From NCBI GenBank assembly GCA_948891265.1, contig CAQUBD010000017.1, positions 1 through 36,367 of the forward strand: 36,367 bases of DNA, in the 5' to 3' direction. The notes under the pieces are model-generated. The model was not told where the DNA came from. It saw only the letters and a program-made list of their open reading frames with translations, and did no database searches. The translations under genes and the position numbers were made by a program. Below, one piece after another: positions 31,811-36,367 of this stretch; the first letter of the stretch is position 1, and every line of letters begins with the position of its first letter. The stretch comes from an uncultured Clostridia bacterium. GTDB lineage: Bacteria; Bacillota; Clostridia; TANB77; CAG-508.

Positions 31811-32692
31811 TTACGCTCTTGGATGAGCTTTTTGATAAATATTTTTTAATCCCTCATCTTGAAATTGCATATAAACTTGTGTTGAAGAAATGTCTGAATG
31901 TCCTAACATTGTTTGTATTGCTTTTAAGTCTGCACCATTTTGTAATAAATGTGTTGCAAATGAATGTCTTAAAACATGTGGTGTGATATCTTTTGTTATA
32001 TGTGCTTGCTCTTTATAATATTTTATTATTTTCCAAAATCCTTGTCTTGTTAATCTTTGTCCATTAATATTTACAAATAAAGCTTTTTCATTTTCATCTT
32101 TAAGTAATATATCTCTTGCATTGTCAGTATATTCTTTCAAAGCTTTTAAAGACATTTTACCTAATGGAATTGTTCTTTGTTTATTTGCTTTTCTACAATT
32201 TACATATCCTTCATTAAAATTGATATCATCTATATCTAGTGATATTATTTCTGTAACTCTCATTCCTGTAGCATAAGCAAATTCCAACATTGCTTTATCT
32301 CTAATACCTTTTAAGTCAATATCTTTTGGTTGTTCTAATAATAATTCAACTTCTTTAGAAGTTAAAACACTTGGTGTCCTTTTTTCTACTTTTGGAGATT
32401 GTATATTTCTTGTTGGATCTTTTTTTACTTTTCCTTTTTTTAATACATATTGATAAAAAGATCTTATTGAAGCTATACATCTTGAAATAGTTGAAGGCTT
32501 CTTTCCTAATTCCTCTAAATATTCAATATAGTTTTTCATTACTTCTTCATCTACTTTGTTATAAAAAACTTCGCATCCTTCTATATATCTTCTAAATTGT
32601 TTTAAATCTCTTTTGTATGATTGTAATGTGTTATTTGATAATTTCTTATCACTCTCTAAAAATTCAAAAAAAAGTTTTAATTGTTTTTCCAT
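31811..32692 (-). CDS. xerD: Tyrosine recombinase XerC/XerD family
   Basis: Site-specific recombinase, most likely for chromosome dimer resolution. The 293-aa protein has the N-terminal SAM-like domain and the full catalytic set: Arg145 (ATGMRVTEI), Lys168-171 region (RKANKQRTIP), His239 and Arg242 (HVLRHSFATHLL), His265 (MLGHSDIS) and Tyr274 (TQVYMQF). The start is supported by AGGGGAA. Its position next to spoIIM agrees with the spoIIM-xerD neighbourhood in Bacillus, which favours XerD over an element integrase. XerC cannot be excluded. Confidence 0.92.
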   Translation of the reverse strand: MEKQLKLFFEFLESDKKLSNNTLQSYKRDLKQFRRYIEGCEVFYNKVDEEVMKNYIEYLEELGKKPSTISRCIASIRSFYQYVLKKGKVKKDPTRNIQSPKVEKRTPSVLTSKEVELLLEQPKDIDLKGIRDKAMLEFAYATGMRVTEIISLDIDDINFNEGYVNCRKANKQRTIPLGKMSLKALKEYTDNARDILLKDENEKALFVNINGQRLTRQGFWKIIKYYKEQAHITKDITPHVLRHSFATHLLQNGADLKAIQTMLGHSDISSTQVYMQFQDEGLKNIYQKAHPRA

Positions 32693-32778
32693 ATTCCCCT
32701 ACCCCTATATCAAAATATTTCCTTTACATAAATTATGTATATGTTATATCAAACAATTTCAAAAATGTAAAGACATTT

Positions 32779-33419
32779 TTAAAAATATTTTATAAAATTT
32801 TTAAGAATATTAGTAGAAATTAGTATTTCTATAATTGCAGAAATACATAAAAGTGCCAACATAATCCCTGAAAACATTGTGTGTCTAAGAACTTCTATCT
32901 TAACATTATTTTTGTTTCTATCTTTTACTATTGATTTATATAATTTAAATCCGACTTACTCCTATTGCAATTATACTTGGTATGAATATAATGTTTTGTA
33001 ATACTAATAATATAAAAATAAATAATATTCCTTTTCCCATTCCTATTACTGCTATTATGGATGATATGGTATAACCTAAACAGAATCCTCTATATAGTAT
33101 AATTCCAAATACTACTGGTATTCCGAATTACTGTTGTTCCAAAAAACCATAGTGTTATTGCTAAAATAATATTTTCAAATATTGTTGTTTTTAAAAGCTC
33201 CATACTATTTAATTCTTCCATATTTCTTAGTCTATCTATAAAATTATTCAAATATGATGCTATTTCTGACATTTGTGCATCTTGTGTATTATTTATAAAC
33301 ATTACTCCTAAAAAAATTCCTATTACAAATATTAGTGTAACTAAAATATATTCTCTACTATTATTAACTATATGCTTATAAATCGTATTTCTTATATTTA
33401 ATCTCTTGTTTTTGTTCAT
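32779..33419 (-). CDS. spoIIM: Stage II sporulation protein M (SpoIIM), with two +1 frameshifts at CGG
   Basis: Membrane scaffold of the SpoIID-SpoIIM-SpoIIP engulfment complex. Frame 0 reads ALTLWFFG-like (AITLWFFGTTVI) then CGG at 33125-33123. Skipping the C gives GIPVVFGIILYRGFCLGYT, continuing through several helices to GVS and a second CGG at 32953-32951; skipping that C gives GFKLYKSIVKDRN and the end (SAIIEILISTNILKN), stopping at TAA 32779-32781. Total 641 nt is a multiple of three plus two, so both shifts are needed; the result is 212 aa, the normal length, with about five membrane helices. AAGGAG upstream of the start at 33419. Two independent defects of one type in one gene are hard to explain as random decay. 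Confidence 0.9.
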
Positions 33420-33489
33420 AAAAAACTCCTTATTTAATTACATATTTATACATAATGTGTATTCAATAAGAAAATTTTTAGAACACAAA

Positions 33490-33599
33490 AGAACAAAAGA
33501 GTCATGATTAAAATTCTCAGACCTTTCAAATTACTTTTCATGCCTCGTCTTTGTTCGCCCGCGAAAAATTGCTCAGCAATTTTTTTGTGGAATGTATTT
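33490..33599 (-). repeat. Composite palindromic repeat (family R3), copy 3
   Basis: In inverted orientation relative to copies 1 and 2: AGAACAAAAGAGTCATGATT ... TTTTCATGCCTCGTCTTTGT, then CGCCCGCGAAAAATTGCTC hairpin and TTTGTGGAATGTAT. The last part matches copy 1 (673-715) as its reverse complement almost base for base. It lies upstream of spoIIM, beside a separate perfect 9-bp hairpin ATAGGAAAG / CTTTCCTAT (33605-33627). Confidence 0.75.
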
Positions 33600-33639
33600 A
33601 TATTATAGGAAAGTATGACTTTCCTATTATATAAAAAAA

Positions 33640-33663
33640 AGAGACAAATATTACTTTGTCTCT
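33640..33663 (-). terminator. Intrinsic terminator containing the EndoQ-like stop codon
   Basis: AGAGACAAA (33655-33663 on the minus strand) pairs perfectly with TTTGTCTCT (33640-33648), followed by a run of T on the minus strand. The TAA stop (33651-33653) is in the loop. Confidence 0.85.
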
Positions 33664-34845
33664 ATTTTTCCATAATTTCCTCCACCACCAGATTGGACTG
33701 TGGCTTTACCTTTTCTTGCAATCTCTATTGAATTTGCTACCTTCTCTCCAACAACTGCTTCTATGTCATCTTTAGATAATTTATGTAAAATATTCATTTC
33801 AGTTTCAAAAGTATCTAATAATTTCTCTATAGTTTTTCCACCTACTCCTGGTATAAATCCAAGTGGAATTTGATATATATATGGTGGTCTATTCTCTGGA
33901 CTTTTTGTTTCTAGCTTATCTTTTATTAATTCAATTCTATCAAAAACACCAAAAGTAACTTTATTACTTCCACAATTAGGACACACTAATATCGGTTCTT
34001 TTGTATCTATTACATTATTACAATTGTCACAAAATGTTCTATGATACTTACCAAGTTTTGGATCTAATCCATAATTTGCAATAATTCTTCTTCCATCTTC
34101 TCTTTTTAATGCCTTTACTACTTCTTTAAAAGATATATCTTCTACCTGTATTTTATTATATTCTCTGGCTATTTTAGGAAGAGAATGTGCATCTGAATTT
34201 GTTAAAAATGTTTTATCTTCTAATTCTGATATTTGATCTGCTAAAAACGTATCTGAACTTAAACCTAATTCTACTGCAAAAATTTTATCATATTTCTCTT
34301 TAAATATGTTTTTCATTCTATCAGTACAATTTCCATAATAACTCTTAAAGGGAGTAAAAATATGCGCAGGTATTAATATTCCATTATACTTTTCTACTAT
34401 ATCTATTAATTCATATCCTGATATGTCTAATCTTTGAGTACTTAATGTTATATTCTTTATATGTTTGCTCATTTCTTTTGAAAATGCCTTTATATCTTTT
34501 AAATATGGAAAAAAGCATACATTATGAGCTGCTCCACATTTTCCATTTCTTCCTTCCTCAGAAGTTTCCACTTCACTTCCTAAAAGAATACATACTTTAT
34601 CTTTATATATAATTCCTCCATCTTCTAATTCATACGCATCTCCTGTTTTTAAAAAATTCTCTATATCTTCAATTACATATGGTGATGCACAATCTATTAT
34701 ACCGACAAATATTTATACCTTTTCTTTCAGCACATTCTTTTGCAATATTGGCAAAGTTTAGACTTCTTGCTGCCGTTATTTTAATTGGCTTTCCATTTTC
34801 TGCTCTTCCTATATGTATATGTAAATCTGCAAATACTTCGTACAT
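33651..34845 (-). CDS. Endonuclease Q-like PHP-domain protein, split by a +1 frameshift at or near CGG
   Basis: A 397-aa PHP-domain protein resembling the EndoQ/TIGR00375 group, which nicks DNA at deaminated bases. Motifs: MYEVFADLHIHIGRAENG (metal-binding HxH), GSEVETSEEGRNGK, PAHIFTPFKSYYGN, TNSDAHSLPKI, a zinc ribbon (CDNCN and CPNCG) and a C-terminal helix-hairpin-helix (LGFIPGVGGKTIEKLL). Frame 0 reads GINIC then CGG at 34704-34702 and fails; skipping the C gives NICGIIDCASPYVIED. Skipping a T instead gives NIVGIIDC, which fits the family's usual Val better, so this site is ambiguous. Total 1195 nt is a multiple of three plus one. Start at 34845 from GAGGTAG. Confidence 0.85.
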
Positions 34846-34881
34846 TTTTCTACCTCTATCTTTCTAATTTCTACATATTAT

Positions 34882-35682
34882 CTATTTTTGACTTGTCATA
34901 ACCTGTTTCTTTTCTTGCAAACTTTCAAGTATATTTTTAGTCGTTTCTTCTGTAAATAATGGTCTATTATTTTTTTCAACTTTTTCAAACATATCTTGTT
35001 TTATTTTTTTATATTTTGCATCTATTAAACCATCTATCTGTGGTTCATATATATTTACAATTTTTTTTATGAAATTAATTAAATCATCTGTTTCATTATA
35101 GATATTTGTTATTTTTTTAAGAGGTTTTATTTCAGTAATATCTCCCATATTAATCTCTTCTAACATATTTATAAATTTAGGAAATATCTCAGAATACCTG
35201 TTATATTCATTTTTTAAATTCCTATGTATTAACAGTACAAGTGCTTCGTCTGGCTTAAATCCTATTCTTTCTGGTCTGTCTAAAATCATTCCTCCAAATT
35301 GTTCAACTAATTCAAGTATATCACTTTCTCTTTCTCTTGGCTTGCTTCCACTATATCTATTTACTTCTTCACATATTTTACAGAATTTTTTATCAAATCC
35401 TATTGTTCCTAAATATTCTGCTCCATTTTTTGCATAACTTTTTATCTCATCTAGAGTTCTAGCATTTTTTACTTTCTTACAATTACATAATAAACAGGCT
35501 GTTAAAACTAAATTTTCATCTAAATCTAATTTGTTATATTTTAAAAATAGTCTAGCTAATTCTGTCTTTATAATAACTGATTTATCAAAAAATATCTTTT
35601 CCTTCTTTGATAAATAATATGCTATTTCCATTTTTGAAGCTAAGTTTTTTTCATTTAAAATATATTCAGCAAATGTATCCAT
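34882..35682 (-). CDS. 266-aa protein of unknown function
   Basis: A soluble, mostly helical protein without signal peptide or membrane helix. Two cysteine pairs are visible (LLCNCKK and KKFCKICEE), perhaps a metal site. A histidine in LVLLIHRNLKNEYNR and the overall helical plan resemble an HD-like fold, but no HD pair was found. Start chosen at 35682 because AAGGATG lies 7 bases upstream; a longer reading adds six residues. It is 36 bases upstream of the EndoQ-like gene on the same strand, so the two are probably cotranscribed. No function proposed. Confidence 0.7.
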   Translation of the reverse strand: MDTFAEYILNEKNLASKMEIAYYLSKKEKIFFDKSVIIKTELARLFLKYNKLDLDENLVLTACLLCNCKKVKNARTLDEIKSYAKNGAEYLGTIGFDKKFCKICEEVNRYSGSKPRERESDILELVEQFGGMILDRPERIGFKPDEALVLLIHRNLKNEYNRYSEIFPKFINMLEEINMGDITEIKPLKKITNIYNETDDLINFIKKIVNIYEPQIDGLIDAKYKKIKQDMFEKVEKNNRPLFTEETTKNILESLQEKKQVMTSQK

Positions 35683-35805
35683 ACCTATACATCCTTCCAT
35701 GCTATTTTTTCATATGTAGATATATTCATACAATTTTATTATAAATTAATTGTTCTTCTTTTTCAATAATTTTGTCGAAATCTAATTATTACATTTTTGT
35801 TACAA

Positions 35806-36240
35806 TTATGATTTTTCAATAGCATTTCTTGCAAGTTCATCACATCTATTATTGAACTCATTATCACTGTGCCCTTTTACCTTAATAAAATTAACTTTAT
35901 GAACTTTTGTTAAATTATAAATTTCTTGCCAAATCTCCTTATTTTTTACAGGTTCCTTATTAGATGTTTTCCAGTTATTTTTTTTCCAATTATAAATCCA
36001 TCCTTGTGAAAATCCATTTACTAAATAGGCACTATCACTATATAAGTCTACTTCACATGGAAATTTTAGCAATTTTAATCCTTCTAATGCCGCAGTAAGT
36101 TCCATTACATTATTAGTTGTGTCTTTTCTTCCTCCTGATATTTCTTTTTTATTTCCCTTATACATTAATATCGCTCCCCAACCTCCTGGCCCTGGATTTC
36201 CTGAGCATGCACCATCTGTATATATTATAACTTTTTCCAT
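35806..36240 (-). CDS. rnhA: Ribonuclease HI
   Basis: Degrades RNA in RNA-DNA hybrids. The 144-aa product has all four catalytic acids in place: YTDGACSGNPGPGGWGA, ELTAALEGLK, YSDSAYLVNG and NRCDELARNA, with KVKGHSDNEFNN containing the active-site histidine. The ATG at 36238-36240 is preceded by AAGGGA and begins directly at the fold; an in-frame start further upstream is not supported. The remaining 127 bases to the window end hold no recognised feature. Confidence 0.96.
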   Translation of the reverse strand: MEKVIIYTDGACSGNPGPGGWGAILMYKGNKKEISGGRKDTTNNVMELTAALEGLKLLKFPCEVDLYSDSAYLVNGFSQGWIYNWKKNNWKTSNKEPVKNKEIWQEIYNLTKVHKVNFIKVKGHSDNEFNNRCDELARNAIEKS

Positions 36241-36367
36241 AATTTTTCCCTTCTTGTTTGGCAATCGCTTAAAAATTAACTTGGCCATAATAGACCAGAA
36301 TCGTTTTAAAGTGATTCCTTATTTAATAAATATAATTAATATTTCGCTTCCTGTTCATTACATTCGA

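Noticed and set aside
1014..34571. Ordinary pseudogene decay as the explanation for the broken genes
   Set aside because: All lesions are of one type and position, and no gene shows additional stops or deletions. I kept sequence error as a live alternative but not random decay.

Overview
The window looks like a chromosomal segment of a low-GC, endospore-forming Gram-positive anaerobe, most likely Clostridia and possibly an uncultured gut lineage. Support comes from three sporulation genes (spoIIP, spoIIM, a ylbJ-like gene), a complete ctsR-mcsA-mcsB-clpC stress operon, rpsO-pnp, queA/tgt, strongly A/T-biased codons with AGA as the usual arginine codon, and purine-rich ribosome-binding sites. 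No rRNA, tRNA or CRISPR array was seen. Most genes lie on the minus strand. The few plus-strand genes are small or of unknown function and mostly have their own near-consensus sigma-A promoters.

Layout. 0.1-3.5 kb: an orphan membrane protein, spoIIP and a WG-repeat protein. 3.6-7.4 kb: tgt and queA, separated by a NUDIX hydrolase and a REP-associated tyrosine transposase (RAYT), with a 31-bp palindrome at each of the three junctions. 7.5-11.2 kb: accessory stretch with a secreted HExxH protein, a degenerate transposase and a 387-aa protein of unknown function. 11.3-14.3 kb: pnp and rpsO with structured non-coding DNA. 14.3-21.2 kb: an FAD dehydrogenase, then clpC, mcsB, mcsA and ctsR with CtsR operators, plus a 43-aa membrane peptide encoded antisense between mcsB and clpC. 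21.2-28.7 kb: GH25/LysM lysozyme, RelE-type toxin-antitoxin, ylbJ-like gene, an alkyltransferase/GIY-YIG fusion, enolase, a membrane protein and a HAM1-like NTPase. 28.8-36.3 kb: recN, murI, xerD-like, spoIIM, an EndoQ-like nuclease, an unknown protein and rnhA.

The most unusual observation is that five genes (spoIIP, a zincin-like protein, enolase, spoIIM twice, and the EndoQ-like gene) are each broken by an apparent single-base insertion, and all six sites have the same form. In-frame reading reaches a CGG codon; skipping its C restores the family frame on a GGN glycine codon. In a by-eye scan I found no other in-frame CGG in the minus-strand genes, although CGG occurs out of frame more than twenty times. 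This may be recurrent +1 frameshifting (or CGGN quadruplet decoding) in an organism that cannot read CGG efficiently. A systematic sequence error is the alternative.

The window is also rich in short palindromic repeats: a RAYT/REP family whose palindrome ends supply stop codons for at least two genes (a third is supplied by a related variant), a TGAGACA-ended variant, a composite family built on a GAACAAA...TTTGTTC palindrome, and a two-hairpin family.
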